DNA of 64,000 bases from RYN-230 sp963829725 (lineage in GTDB: Bacteria; Actinomycetota; Actinomycetes; Streptosporangiales; Streptosporangiaceae), in contig CAWHJW010000009.1 in NCBI GenBank assembly GCA_963829725.1, positions 186,001 through 250,000 on the forward strand, given 5' to 3'. The notes beneath the pieces are model-generated. The model was not told the DNA's origin. It did not search any database and saw nothing but the letters and a program-made list of their open reading frames with translations. Each line of letters begins with the position of its first letter. The stretch's first letter is position 1. Position numbers and translations under genes: made by a program. This document shows, one piece after another, positions 8,018 to 16,073 of the stretch.

Positions 8018-8653
8018 ATGATTACCAAGCTAGGCGCCTGGCTCTGCATCCTGGCCGGGCTGGGCTTGCTGGCCTTCACCGGGTACCGGGCCTGGGACCC
8101 GCTGGCTGGCGACCGGCAGCATGCGGCTCAGCAGCGGCTGTATCACTCATGGGGCACGCTCCGGGCATCTGCGCAGGCTCCGGCGGGCCGTGCCGGGGCA
8201 TGCCAGCTGACTGGCCACCCTGATACCGGCCAGGTATTCGCGATCATCCGGATACCAGCACTGGGGCATAACTGGAAATTCACGGTTATTCAGGGCGCCG
8301 GCCTCCCGCAGCTGGCCACCGGCCCAGGGCACGTCCCCGGGACGGCGCTGCCGGGCCAGCAGGGCAATGTCGGCATCGCGGCGCACGATGTGACCGCCGG
8401 TAATCCGTTCCTGCACCTGGCCGACCTGAAGCCGGGGGACCGGATCATCATCACCACCCGGTCCTGTGTGATTACATACCAGGTAACCCGGCCGTCCTTC
8501 CGCGTGTGGTACACGGACGTGTCCGTGCTTAACCCCACAAGAGCGCACACCATCACGCTCATAACGTGCTGGCCGGTCAATGTCCTGTATTTCGTCCCGC
8601 ACCGCACGATTGTCCAGGGAACCGAAGTCAGCAGCGTCGGGAGAGCGCCATGA
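8018..8653 (+). CDS. Sortase (class D/E-like transpeptidase)
   Basis: 211 residues with an N-terminal signal anchor (GAWLCILAGLGLLAFTGY). The sortase catalytic triad is visible: His123 in GIAAHD, Cys184 in TLITCWP and Arg196 in VPHRTIVQG. Sortases cut LPXTG-like signals between Thr and Gly and transfer the peptide to an amine. The obvious local substrate is the 48-residue LPITG protein at 6684-6830. It sits 6 bases after the deacetylase and overlaps the GH16 gene by four bases, so all are probably one transcript. The class cannot be fixed from motifs alone. Confidence 0.9.
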   Translation: MITKLGAWLCILAGLGLLAFTGYRAWDPLAGDRQHAAQQRLYHSWGTLRASAQAPAGRAGACQLTGHPDTGQVFAIIRIPALGHNWKFTVIQGAGLPQLATGPGHVPGTALPGQQGNVGIAAHDVTAGNPFLHLADLKPGDRIIITTRSCVITYQVTRPSFRVWYTDVSVLNPTRAHTITLITCWPVNVLYFVPHRTIVQGTEVSSVGRAP

Positions 8654-9360
8654 GCATAGCACCAGTGCGGAATTACCAGTTCCAGGATGAATTCAACGGG
8701 CCCGCCGGGACCCCCCCTGACCCGGCTAAGTGGGTGCACGAGACTGGCCGGTGGACCGATAACAACGAACTGGAGACGTACACGTCAAGCACCAGCAACT
8801 GCTGCCTGGACGGCCAGGGGAACCTCCGCATACGCGCGCTGAAGACCGCCAGCGGATACACCTCAGCGCGGATCACGACACAGGGCAAGTTCGCGCACTA
8901 CGGGCGGACCTGGGAAGCCAGGATGAAGCTGCCGTGCGTGGCCGGCACCTGGCCCGCCTGGTGGTTCATCGGAGCCAACTACGGGCAGGTAGGCTGGCCA
9001 GCCTGCGGTGAGGTGGACGCGGTGGAGAACTACGGGGGCCGGATCATCGAGACGTCCGTGCATACCCCGAAAGGCAGCAACGACATCTACACGCGATCGC
9101 AGCAGCAGAATGTCGATACCGGCTGGCACACGTACCGGATGTTCTGGGATGAGCCCGGCAGCGGGGAATTCGTTTTCCATATGGACGATCACCTCTACCT
9201 GACGGCCCGGCCGGGTGATCTCCCGAACTGGTGCTTCGACACCGGGGTGCCGCTGTTCATCATCCTCAACCTGGCCATTGGCGGGACCGCCGCCGGGCCG
9301 GTGCCGCCATCCACGCAATTCCCCATCGACATGCTGGTGGATTACGTGCGCGTGTGGTGA
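8650..9360 (+). CDS. Glycoside hydrolase family 16
   Basis: 236 residues forming one GH16 beta-jelly-roll. The catalytic motif ExDxxE is GEVDAVENYG, with nucleophile Glu121 and acid/base Glu126. WVHETGRWTDNNELETYT near the N-terminus and the closing MLVDYVRVW strand are typical of the family. Members hydrolyse or transglycosylate beta-1,3/1,4-glucans, agar-type and related polymers. Unlike most GH16 enzymes it has no signal peptide: the domain starts within about 10 residues of the ATG, which is fixed by the overlap with the sortase stop. The substrate is presumably the locus polymer. Confidence 0.92.
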   Translation: MSIAPVRNYQFQDEFNGPAGTPPDPAKWVHETGRWTDNNELETYTSSTSNCCLDGQGNLRIRALKTASGYTSARITTQGKFAHYGRTWEARMKLPCVAGTWPAWWFIGANYGQVGWPACGEVDAVENYGGRIIETSVHTPKGSNDIYTRSQQQNVDTGWHTYRMFWDEPGSGEFVFHMDDHLYLTARPGDLPNWCFDTGVPLFIILNLAIGGTAAGPVPPSTQFPIDMLVDYVRVW

Positions 9361-9726
9361 CGCAGCGGGCCACCCTGACGCCGCCCATCCGGGCTGAACC
9401 CCAGCGGGCCGGGCGGCGGCAAGCACCCGGCTGGAGAAGATGGCGGAACTCACCGCCAACTGACGCCGATCACGATTATCGCGCCTCATTTCGTGACTGC
9501 GGGCCACAGTCCAGCCCGCCCTCAATGCCATATAGAAGAGCGTGATAGGTCGCGCGGGGTGTAGACAGCCTGGGCGGGAAAGCGGCTGGTTCTGCTGACG
9601 GAACGTGATCGTGGGAGCGTCGATCAAGTCTTGCGCTACCTCGCGGGCCCGGGTCGCGCCTGGTTCGCCCCAGAAGATCATCTATCCCGGGAACCGTAAG
9701 GATCATCTGGCGCTACGCTGCCGGGA
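9361..9726. other. Intergenic region at the left edge of the transposase segment
   Basis: 366 bases without a credible gene. It holds GACGCCGATCACG at 9462-9474, repeated directly at 12098-12110, and the left arm of a 27-bp inverted repeat at 9521-9547. The base composition is mixed and looks like insertion debris downstream of the GH16 gene. Confidence 0.5.
9521..9547. repeat. Left arm of 27-bp inverted repeat
   Basis: The sequence CTCAATGCCAT.TAGAA.AGCGTGAT is, reverse-complemented, the same as 12104-12130 with three mismatches in 27. The two arms enclose the HTH gene and the IS4-type transposase, so they may be the ends of the mobile element. Confidence 0.6.
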
Positions 9727-10020
9727 ATGCGCAGCCAATCCCCGGACCTGTCCGTCCTTGCCGACCGGGACTGCCTGATCACTTTCGCCGCCATGGCGCT
9801 GTGCTGTGACAACAGCGTCCGCGACCACGAGATGGGCTATCACCAGGGCGGCGGCACCGCCTACATCACCGCCAAGGGCGTCATGCGACGCACGGGGCTG
9901 AGCCGCACTGCCGCCGATCGGGCCCTGCAGCGCTTGGAGGCGGCGGGCGTCACCGAATCCGGCAGCGACGGCGCTGCATGGCGAACCGGTGCCGGCATCC
10001 TCACACCGGATAGCCCGTAA
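9727..10020 (+). CDS. Small winged-helix-type DNA-binding protein (hypothetical)
   Basis: 97 residues with no firm family match. Residues 48-78 (YITAKGVMRRTGLSRTAADRALQRLEAAGV) look like a helix-turn-helix followed by a wing, as in MarR or GntR-like regulators. The protein is short and ends abruptly after the wing, so it may be a truncated regulator. It lies inside the inverted repeats with the transposase. Codon use is less extreme than in the chromosome around it. Confidence 0.45.
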   Translation: MRSQSPDLSVLADRDCLITFAAMALCCDNSVRDHEMGYHQGGGTAYITAKGVMRRTGLSRTAADRALQRLEAAGVTESGSDGAAWRTGAGILTPDSP

Positions 10021-10310
10021 GCCTCTGGCCAGCGTGAACGGCCAGCAAGTCCGGCTCCTGTCATTGCGGTGCGCCGGGGCGGGCTGGCGGCCACAGGGTC
10101 CGGGCCGGGCGGCGCTGGTCACGATCTGGCAGCTGCGGCGTGTTATGCGTGAGATAGGAGCGAAGCTCCGCTAGCTGTGGGGATTTGTGTCAAAGATCCT
10201 CGCGGGCCAGGGAGCTTCGCTGCCCGGCCAGTCTCGCATACCCGTGCCCGCTTCCCCTTGCTGACGGCCCTGCCGGGGAGGCCGGCCTGGAGCTGCTGGG
10301 CGGGACGGGC
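10021..10310. other. Intergenic region upstream of the transposase
   Basis: 290 bases with no convincing gene. GGAGCGAAGCTCC at 10157-10169 is a short palindrome. The transposase frame stays open back to a GTG at 10185, but the extra 42 residues look non-conserved. Confidence 0.35.
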
Positions 10311-11957
10311 ATGGTCGCGGTCCGGGCTGCTGACTTGTGTTCTCCGGCAGGGCCTGAGCTGGGAAAGGATGGCCGCACGGCGCTGACCGTGGCCCGGGCG
10401 GGCCGGATCGCCACCGGGGACCTGGTGGTGTTTCTCAAGCCGGTCGCGGTCGCGCCCGCGGTGGTACGCCGCGACGGCAGGGTGCAAGCTGCCGGGCACC
10501 CGGCTGATCACGCCCGGCTAGGGCTGGCCGGGGAGCGGCTGGATGAGCTGTGCGGCAGCCCCGGCGTGATCGATGAGATCGCCGGGTCTGTCCTGCTGGA
10601 CGGCAAGGTCAAGGGGGCGGCGCGGCGCGCGCTGACCCCGGCCCTGGCGATCCGGCTCACCTTGCTGATGACGCTGATGCCGGACGCCGATTACGCCGAG
10701 GTGCTGGCGGTGCTGCTGGGGGACCTGGCGCTGGTGCCGTGGCAGCGGCCGTATGCGCTGCCGACCGCCACGGTGTTCTGCACGTGGCGGGACGCGCTCG
10801 GGCCCGCCCCGCTGGAGCGCCTGCGGGACCGGGTGCTGTCCGGCGTCGACGCCGGGCACCGCGGCCACGACTACCGGGCGGTCGCCGTGGGGGACCTGGA
10901 GGTGGGTTCGATCGACGGGTCGCTGATCCGGGTGCCGGACAGCCCGGCGAACCGGCAGGCGTTCGGGTCGGCGGGCACCGCGGATGATTCGGCGCCCTTC
11001 CCGCAGCTGCGGGAGCTGCGGTGCACGGCTGCCTCGACCCGCGCCGCCCTGGGCGTGGTGACCGGCCCGTCCGGTGCCGGCGCAAGCCGGGACAAGGGCG
11101 AGGCCGAGCAGGCGCTGCTGGACAAGACGCTGAAGGACTTCCGGCAGGTGTTCACCCCGGGCCGGCTGTGGGTAATGGATCGAAATTTTCCCGGCGTGCC
11201 CCGGATCAAGGCCATGCTGGCCACCGGCACTCACATGCTGATCCGGGTCAAAGACGGCATCACGCTGCGCCGGTGCGGGGACTTCCTGCCCGACGGCTCC
11301 TACCTGGCCGCCATCTGCGGCGGCGGCATCACGCTGACCGTCCGCGTCGTCGAATACACCGTCACCGTCGCCGGGCGGGACGCCCCGGAGCTGTTCTGCC
11401 TGATCACCGACCTGCACGACCACGAGGAATACCCCGCTGGCGTGCTCGCGGAGGCGTACCACTGGCGGTGGACCGGGTCGGAGACCGCGCTGAAGGAGGC
11501 CAAGTCCGCGATCAGCGGGGCCGGGCCGTCCACCGGGCCGATCCTGCGGTCGCAATCGCCGGCCCTGATCCGCCAGGAGCACGCCGCCTGGGTGATCTCA
11601 GTGGAACTGGCCCGCGCCGCCGCGCGGGCCGCCGCCGCGAACGCGGTCCCGGCGCGCAAGGGCCGCCGGGCCGGCCAGCCCGTCCGTCCCCGGGAGATCT
11701 CCTTCACCGCCGCCCGCCGCGCCGTCATCGCCGCCACCCGCTCCGGCGCGGCCACCGCAAGCCTGCCCGCCGCGCTGACCCGGGCCTGCCGGGATCGCGC
11801 GCTGGCCGGCCTGGCCCGCCGCCGCATCGTCATCGACCGCGACCGGCACCGCGACCGGAAGACCAAGGCCCGGCTGAGCTTCCCGCACACAGGGCCACGC
11901 CTGGCCACCCGCACCGCCCCAGCCCAGATCAGCATCTGCCAGCCGCTGGCCGCCTGA
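10311..11957 (+). CDS. IS4-family DDE transposase
   Basis: 548 residues from the ATG at 10311. The N-terminal domain (LDELCGSPGVIDEIAG... LTPALAIRLTLLMTLMPDADYAEVL) resembles IS4 N-terminal domains. The RNase H-like core has the first Asp in GSIDGSLIRV, the second in LWVMDRNFPG, and the Glu in a YHWRWTGSETALKEAKS block matching the IS4 Y-R-E-K signature with one extra residue. All catalytic residues are present and the frame is intact, so it may be active. It separates the polymer-synthesis genes from the sugar-nucleotide genes of the island. Confidence 0.88.
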   Translation: MVAVRAADLCSPAGPELGKDGRTALTVARAGRIATGDLVVFLKPVAVAPAVVRRDGRVQAAGHPADHARLGLAGERLDELCGSPGVIDEIAGSVLLDGKVKGAARRALTPALAIRLTLLMTLMPDADYAEVLAVLLGDLALVPWQRPYALPTATVFCTWRDALGPAPLERLRDRVLSGVDAGHRGHDYRAVAVGDLEVGSIDGSLIRVPDSPANRQAFGSAGTADDSAPFPQLRELRCTAASTRAALGVVTGPSGAGASRDKGEAEQALLDKTLKDFRQVFTPGRLWVMDRNFPGVPRIKAMLATGTHMLIRVKDGITLRRCGDFLPDGSYLAAICGGGITLTVRVVEYTVTVAGRDAPELFCLITDLHDHEEYPAGVLAEAYHWRWTGSETALKEAKSAISGAGPSTGPILRSQSPALIRQEHAAWVISVELARAAARAAAANAVPARKGRRAGQPVRPREISFTAARRAVIAATRSGAATASLPAALTRACRDRALAGLARRRIVIDRDRHRDRKTKARLSFPHTGPRLATRTAPAQISICQPLAA

Positions 11958-12103
11958 CCCCGCCCTTCCCTCCCGTAAACCCCCGCCAGCCCGTGGAGCC
12001 GGCCACCGCCCCGGAGCGAGTCCGGGATACCGGCCTGCCCGCCGACCGCCATCACCCTCCGTGACACGCCCGCGAGACAATCGCGGCCATGCCCACAGAC
12101 GCC

Positions 12104-12130
12104 GATCACGCTGTTCTACATGGCATTGAG
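12104..12130. repeat. Right arm of 27-bp inverted repeat
   Basis: GATCACGCTGTTCTACATGG with ATTGAG following; pairs with 9521-9547 in inverse orientation (24 of 27 bases). It lies just before leader copy C. A 13-base direct repeat of the left flank (GACGCCGATCACG) overlaps its left edge at 12098-12110. Confidence 0.6.
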
Positions 12131-12146
12131 CCGGCATTGAGCCCGC

Positions 12147-12272
12147 CCTGCCCGCCGTCCGCTGCAGGTTCATCTCAAGAGCCGAGCCCGGCTACCCCAA
12201 ACGCATGACCTCCCATGTCAACCGCTTTCCTAGCATGTATTAAGCAGCATCAGGAAAGGCGTGGGATTCGCG
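12147..12272 (+). promoter_or_regulatory. Shared promoter/leader element, copy C (upstream of the epimerase gene)
   Basis: Starts CCTGCCCGCCGTCC like copy B, then TTCATCTCAA, GAGCCCGGCTACCCCAAACG, a TAGCAT hexamer at 12231-12236 and AAGCAGCATCAGGAAAGGC, ending at the start codon. The shared block implies that both island operons answer to the same regulator. The 315-base gap from the transposase stop (11958) to the epimerase ATG (12273) otherwise holds only the inverted-repeat arm. Confidence 0.7.
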
Positions 12273-13274
12273 ATGACGCCTGTTGAAAGGGCGGAAAAAG
12301 GCATGGGAAGCCGGGTCTTGATTACCGGCGCAGCCGGGTTCATCGGGTCGCACCTGACGGAATACCTGCTCGCCCAGGGATACACGGTCACCGGACTCGA
12401 TGACCTGAGCACGGGGAGCATGGATAATCTCCGCACGGTGCTTGAGCACCCAGAGTTCACCCTGGTCCGGGGCACCATTCTGGATGAGCGCACCGTGGAT
12501 ATGCTCACGGCGGGCGCGGACATGGTGTTCCACCTGGCCGCCGCGGTCGGGGTCTTCCTCATCCAGGGCCAGACCCTGGCGAGCATGAAGACGAACATCC
12601 GGGGTACCGAGAACGTCGTTGAAGCCGCAGTCCGGTACGGGGCCCGGATCCTGGTCGCCTCCACCAGTGAGGTGTACGGCAAGAACACCAAGATCGGGCT
12701 CGGTGAAGACGATGACCGGATCACCGGGTCACCGCTGAAGTCCCGCTGGTCCTACGCCGAGGCCAAGGCCATTGACGAAAGCCTGGTCAGCGCCTACGTC
12801 AAGGAACGCGGGCTGCAGGCCGTGATCGTGCGGCTGTTCAACACGGTCGGGCCAAGGCAGACGGGGCACTACGGGATGGTCGTCCCCAGGTTCGTACAGC
12901 AAGCGCTGGCCGGGGAACCGCTGACCGTCTTCGGCTCGGGCGCGCAGGTGCGCTGCTTCTGCCACGTGGCGGATGTCGTGCCCGCGCTCGCCGCGCTACT
13001 CCGCAATCCCCGCGCCAACGGCCGGGCGGTCAACCTGGGCAGCGCGGAGCAGGTGTCGATCGAGGCTCTCGCCCATCGGGTGATCCGCCTCACCGGGTCG
13101 GCCTCGGTCACCCAGAACGTGTCTTACCTGGAGGCCTACGGCCCCGGTTATGAGGACATGGAGCGCCGGGTACCGGACTGCTCGTTGGCGGGCGACCTGG
13201 TTGGCTTCCGCCCTCACCATTCTCTGGACGACATTATCCAGTCAGTCAGTGACTACTACAAGGCGGAAGCATGA
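12273..13274 (+). CDS. NAD-dependent nucleotide-sugar epimerase/decarboxylase (extended SDR)
   Basis: 333 residues from the ATG at 12273. The NAD-binding loop is ITGAAGFIGSHL (residues 17-28), with HLAAAVGV and ASTSEVYGK, and the catalytic Tyr and Lys in YAEAK. GYEDMERRVPD near the C-terminus resembles UDP-glucuronate decarboxylases and dTDP-glucose 4,6-dehydratases, so UDP-glucuronate decarboxylase or a UDP-sugar 4-epimerase are the best guesses. It overlaps the next gene by four bases. The pair should supply sugar nucleotides for the GT2 synthase. Confidence 0.88.
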   Translation: MTPVERAEKGMGSRVLITGAAGFIGSHLTEYLLAQGYTVTGLDDLSTGSMDNLRTVLEHPEFTLVRGTILDERTVDMLTAGADMVFHLAAAVGVFLIQGQTLASMKTNIRGTENVVEAAVRYGARILVASTSEVYGKNTKIGLGEDDDRITGSPLKSRWSYAEAKAIDESLVSAYVKERGLQAVIVRLFNTVGPRQTGHYGMVVPRFVQQALAGEPLTVFGSGAQVRCFCHVADVVPALAALLRNPRANGRAVNLGSAEQVSIEALAHRVIRLTGSASVTQNVSYLEAYGPGYEDMERRVPDCSLAGDLVGFRPHHSLDDIIQSVSDYYKAEA

Positions 13275-14536
13275 GCACCGTCACCCAGACACCGCTTACC
13301 TCGGTGGCGATTATCGGCCTGGGGTATGTCGGCCTGCCGACGGCGCTGGCCCTTCATGGCCGGTGCCAGCACGTCATCGGAATCGACATCAGCCGTGACC
13401 GGCTCGACGTGATTGACTCCGGGAAAGCCGACCTGAATGATGCGGACAAAGCAACGCTGGCCGAGGCCCGCGCGGACGGCACATTTGAGATGTCCACCCG
13501 CATGGAGGACATGCGCGAGGCGGACGCGGTGATCATCTGCGTGCCGACGCCTGTTACCGAGGGCAACGAGCCGGATCTGGGTCCGCTCAAGGCGGCCTGC
13601 GCGAGCGCCGTGACCTGCGCCCGGCCGGGGCAGACCCTGATCCTGACGTTGACCACCCACGTCGGGACGACCAGTGAACTGCTCACCGAACCGCTGGAAC
13701 GGCGGGGGCTGAACGTGGGCACCGATGTGTTCGTGGCGTTCAGCCCGGAACGTATTGACCCGGGCGTGCCCGAGCACCACCAGCGGATCACGCCCCGCGT
13801 GGCCGGCGGCACCTCGGAACGCTGCACGGCCGAGGCCGTGCGCGTACTCAGCCAGGTCACCTACTCGGTTCACCCGGTCAGCTCGCCGGAGGCGGCCGAG
13901 GCCACCAAGCTGTATGAGAACATCCAGCGCGCCGTCGTCCTCGCCCTGGCCAATGAGTTCTCCGACGCATGCCGGGTCCTGGACCTCAACCCGATGGAAA
14001 TCACCAGCGCGGCAGCGACCAAGCCGTACAGCTTCCTCGCGGTCCGGCCCGGCCCGGGTGTCGGCGGCCACTGCATCCCGGTGGACCCGCACTACCTGCT
14101 GTGGCAGCTGCGCCAGCACGATCACGAGAGCCCGCTCATCGCGCAGGCCATGAAGCAGATCGACGCCCGGCCAGGTCAGGTCGTCACGCGGGCCAGGGAA
14201 GTGCTGGGCGGGCAGCTGCGGGCCAAAAGGGTCATCCTCGCCGGGGTCGCCTACAAACCGGGCGTCCAGGACCTTCGCGAATCACCGGCCATCCCGCTCA
14301 CCGAGCAGCTGACGGCCGCAGGCGCTGAGGTCAGCTACCACGATCCCCTGATCCCGGCCATGCGGCTGTCCGGGCGCCCGGACCTGGCCAGCACGCCGGA
14401 CCCGCAGGGGCAGGACTACGACCTGGTCATCGTGCACACCGTGCACCCCGGCGTCCGCTACGGCTGGGTGAGCGCCTGCGCCCAGGTCCTGGACACCACC
14501 TACCAGTTCAGCGACGGGCCGGCATGCACGCTGTGA
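13271..14536 (+). CDS. Nucleotide-sugar dehydrogenase (UDP-glucose/UDP-ManNAc dehydrogenase family)
   Basis: 421 residues. The N-terminal Rossmann loop is AIIGLGYVGLPTALAL (residues 14-29). The central domain contains CVPTPVTEGNEPDL and the four-helix region KLYENIQRAVVLALANEF. The catalytic Cys is in GVGGHCIPVDPHY, and the C-terminal domain starts AGVAYKPGVQDLRESP. It oxidises C6 of a UDP-hexose to a uronic acid with two NAD+. The GGHCIPVDP form is typical of the WecC/WbpA/TviB group (UDP-N-acetylhexosamine substrates), but UDP-glucose cannot be excluded. A uronate or aminouronate would make the locus polymer acidic. Confidence 0.9.
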   Translation: MSTVTQTPLTSVAIIGLGYVGLPTALALHGRCQHVIGIDISRDRLDVIDSGKADLNDADKATLAEARADGTFEMSTRMEDMREADAVIICVPTPVTEGNEPDLGPLKAACASAVTCARPGQTLILTLTTHVGTTSELLTEPLERRGLNVGTDVFVAFSPERIDPGVPEHHQRITPRVAGGTSERCTAEAVRVLSQVTYSVHPVSSPEAAEATKLYENIQRAVVLALANEFSDACRVLDLNPMEITSAAATKPYSFLAVRPGPGVGGHCIPVDPHYLLWQLRQHDHESPLIAQAMKQIDARPGQVVTRAREVLGGQLRAKRVILAGVAYKPGVQDLRESPAIPLTEQLTAAGAEVSYHDPLIPAMRLSGRPDLASTPDPQGQDYDLVIVHTVHPGVRYGWVSACAQVLDTTYQFSDGPACTL

Positions 14537-14544
14537 AGCCCGCC

Positions 14545-14574
14545 CGCGCGCTGCCCCGTGCCGGGGCACGCGCG
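14545..14574. terminator. Bidirectional hairpin between convergent genes
   Basis: Arms CGCGCG plus TGCCCCG pair with CGGGGCA plus CGCGCG around a TGC loop, with one bulged C (13 bp). It sits between the dehydrogenase (+) and cbbX (-). There is no U-tract, which is common for actinobacterial terminators. Confidence 0.6.
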
Positions 14575-14627
14575 GTGATGTTCAGCGTGCCTCGCCAGGG
14601 CGCGGGCTCAGCTTGACCGGGGCGGGC

Positions 14628-15623
14628 TCACGGGCTGGCCGGCGCGGCGCCGAACACCCGGCTGGCCCGGACGTCGGTGTCGCTGATCTCCATCAGGTCG
14701 TCCCGGCCGATCCGGCCGCCCGCCGCGACCAGCCGCCGGGCCTGGCGCAGCCGCATCCGGTCGATGGCGTTACGGATGCTGCGGGCGTTGGAGAAGCGCG
14801 GCTGCTCCATCCGCAGCGCGACGTACTCCTGGAACGCCTGCTGCGCGGCGGGGGAGAGGCGGTACTGCTCGCGGTCCAGCATCAGGTCCGCGATCTGCAT
14901 CAGCTCATCCAGCGAGAAGTCCGGGAAGTCGATGTTGTGCGCGATCCGGGACGCCATCCCCGGGTTGGACCGGAAGAACACGTCCATCCGGTCCGCGTAG
15001 CCGGCCAGGATGACCACCAGGTCCTCCCGGTTCGCCTCCATGAACTGGAGCAGGATCTCGATGGCCTCCTGGCCGTAGTCCCGCTCGTTCTCCGGCCGGT
15101 ACAGGTAGTAGGCCTCGTCGATGAGCAGCACGCCGCCCATCGCCCGCTTGAGCACCTCCTTGGTCTTCGGCGCGGTGTGCCCCACGTACTGGCCGACCAG
15201 ATCGTCCCGGGTCACGCTGACCAGCTGGCCCTTGCGCAGGTAGCCGAGCTCGCGCAGCAGCGCGCCCATGTGCATGGCCACCGTGGTCTTCCCGGTGCCC
15301 GGGCTGCCGGTGAAGCACATGTGCAGGCTGGGGCGGGAGGAGTTCAGCCCGTAGCGCTGCCGCAGCCGGTCCACCAGCAGCAGCGCGGCGATCTCCCGGA
15401 TCCGGGCCTTGACCGGGGCCAGCCCGATGAAGTCCCGGTCGAAGGCGTCCAGCATCTGCGAGATGCGCTGGGCCTGCTCCTCCCCGGACAGTTCCACGGT
15501 GGCGTCGGCCGCCAGCGGCTCGGGGCCTGCGGGCTCCGGCTCCGGGGTGCCGTTCGCCGCGGCCGCGCCGTCCGCTGCCGGGCGGGGCATGCCGAAGCCG
15601 CGCGGCTCACCCCGGGTGGTCAT
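14628..15623 (-). CDS. cbbX: CbbX, red-type RuBisCO activase (AAA+)
   Basis: 331 residues. An Ala/Pro-rich head of about 45 residues is followed by a CbbX core: FIGLAPVKARIREIAALLL, Walker A GSPGTGKTTVAMHM, the pore-loop region YVGHTAPKT, Walker B GGVLLIDEAYYL, sensor 1 VILAGYADRMD, the NPGMASRIAHNIDFPD motif and the sensor 2 region RFSNARSIRNAIDRM. CbbX is a hexamer that uses ATP to pull on the RbcL C-terminus and release inhibitory sugar phosphates. It overlaps cbbS by four bases. It is diagnostic for a red-type RuBisCO. Confidence 0.95.
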   Translation of the reverse strand: MTTRGEPRGFGMPRPAADGAAAANGTPEPEPAGPEPLAADATVELSGEEQAQRISQMLDAFDRDFIGLAPVKARIREIAALLLVDRLRQRYGLNSSRPSLHMCFTGSPGTGKTTVAMHMGALLRELGYLRKGQLVSVTRDDLVGQYVGHTAPKTKEVLKRAMGGVLLIDEAYYLYRPENERDYGQEAIEILLQFMEANREDLVVILAGYADRMDVFFRSNPGMASRIAHNIDFPDFSLDELMQIADLMLDREQYRLSPAAQQAFQEYVALRMEQPRFSNARSIRNAIDRMRLRQARRLVAAGGRIGRDDLMEISDTDVRASRVFGAAPASP

Positions 15624-16063
15624 GACCCGTGGCTGGTGCCGTTGCTGGCGTACCGCTCACCGGACGGCTGCTCGGCCGCGTAGGCGTGCAGCGTGTACCG
15701 GATCTGCCGGTCGCTGCCCTGCTGCCGGTCCAGCCGGAAGCCGGGCTCGCGGGCGGGCCGGTTCACGATGAAGCTCAGCGCGGTGGTCTGCCGCCCCAGG
15801 CTCGCGTCGTAGGCCGACACCCGGATGTACTGCTCCGGGTAGGCGTCCCGGCAGGCGCGGACCTCGTGCATCCCGGCGGCGGCGTCGGAGATACCGAACA
15901 TCGGCAGCCCCCACATCTCCCACAGGACATTCCGCGGGTGCGGGTCGTCGGTGAACTCCACCGCCACCGCCCAGCCCTGGTCCACCGCGTACTGGATCTG
16001 GGCGCTGATCTCTTCGTCGGTCAGGTCGGGCAGGTAGGAGAAGGTGCCCTGGGTGATCCGCAT
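15620..16063 (-). CDS. cbbS: RuBisCO small subunit
   Basis: 147 residues beginning MRITQGTFSYLPDLTDEEI, the typical start of red-type form I small subunits. VEFTDDPHPRNVLWEMWGLP, the EVRACRDAYPEQYIRV segment and the FIVNRPAREPGF strand are all conserved. The C-terminal extension after that strand fits the red-type betaE-F hairpin. It lies 10 bases after cbbL with a good ribosome site in the gap, and overlaps cbbX. Confidence 0.95.
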   Translation of the reverse strand: MRITQGTFSYLPDLTDEEISAQIQYAVDQGWAVAVEFTDDPHPRNVLWEMWGLPMFGISDAAAGMHEVRACRDAYPEQYIRVSAYDASLGRQTTALSFIVNRPAREPGFRLDRQQGSDRQIRYTLHAYAAEQPSGERYASNGTSHGS

Positions 16064-16073
16064 GCTGCGCTCC

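Larger units (their letters stand above)
9521..12130. mobile_element. Putative IS4-like insertion element bounded by inverted repeats
   Basis: About 2.6 kb lie between the 27-bp imperfect inverted repeats and hold a small HTH gene and a DDE transposase. This is longer than a simple IS4 element (1.4-2.0 kb). Either the HTH gene is a passenger, or the true ends lie closer to the transposase and the outer repeats belong to an older insertion. No clean target-site duplication was found. The segment splits the polysaccharide island in two. Confidence 0.4.
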
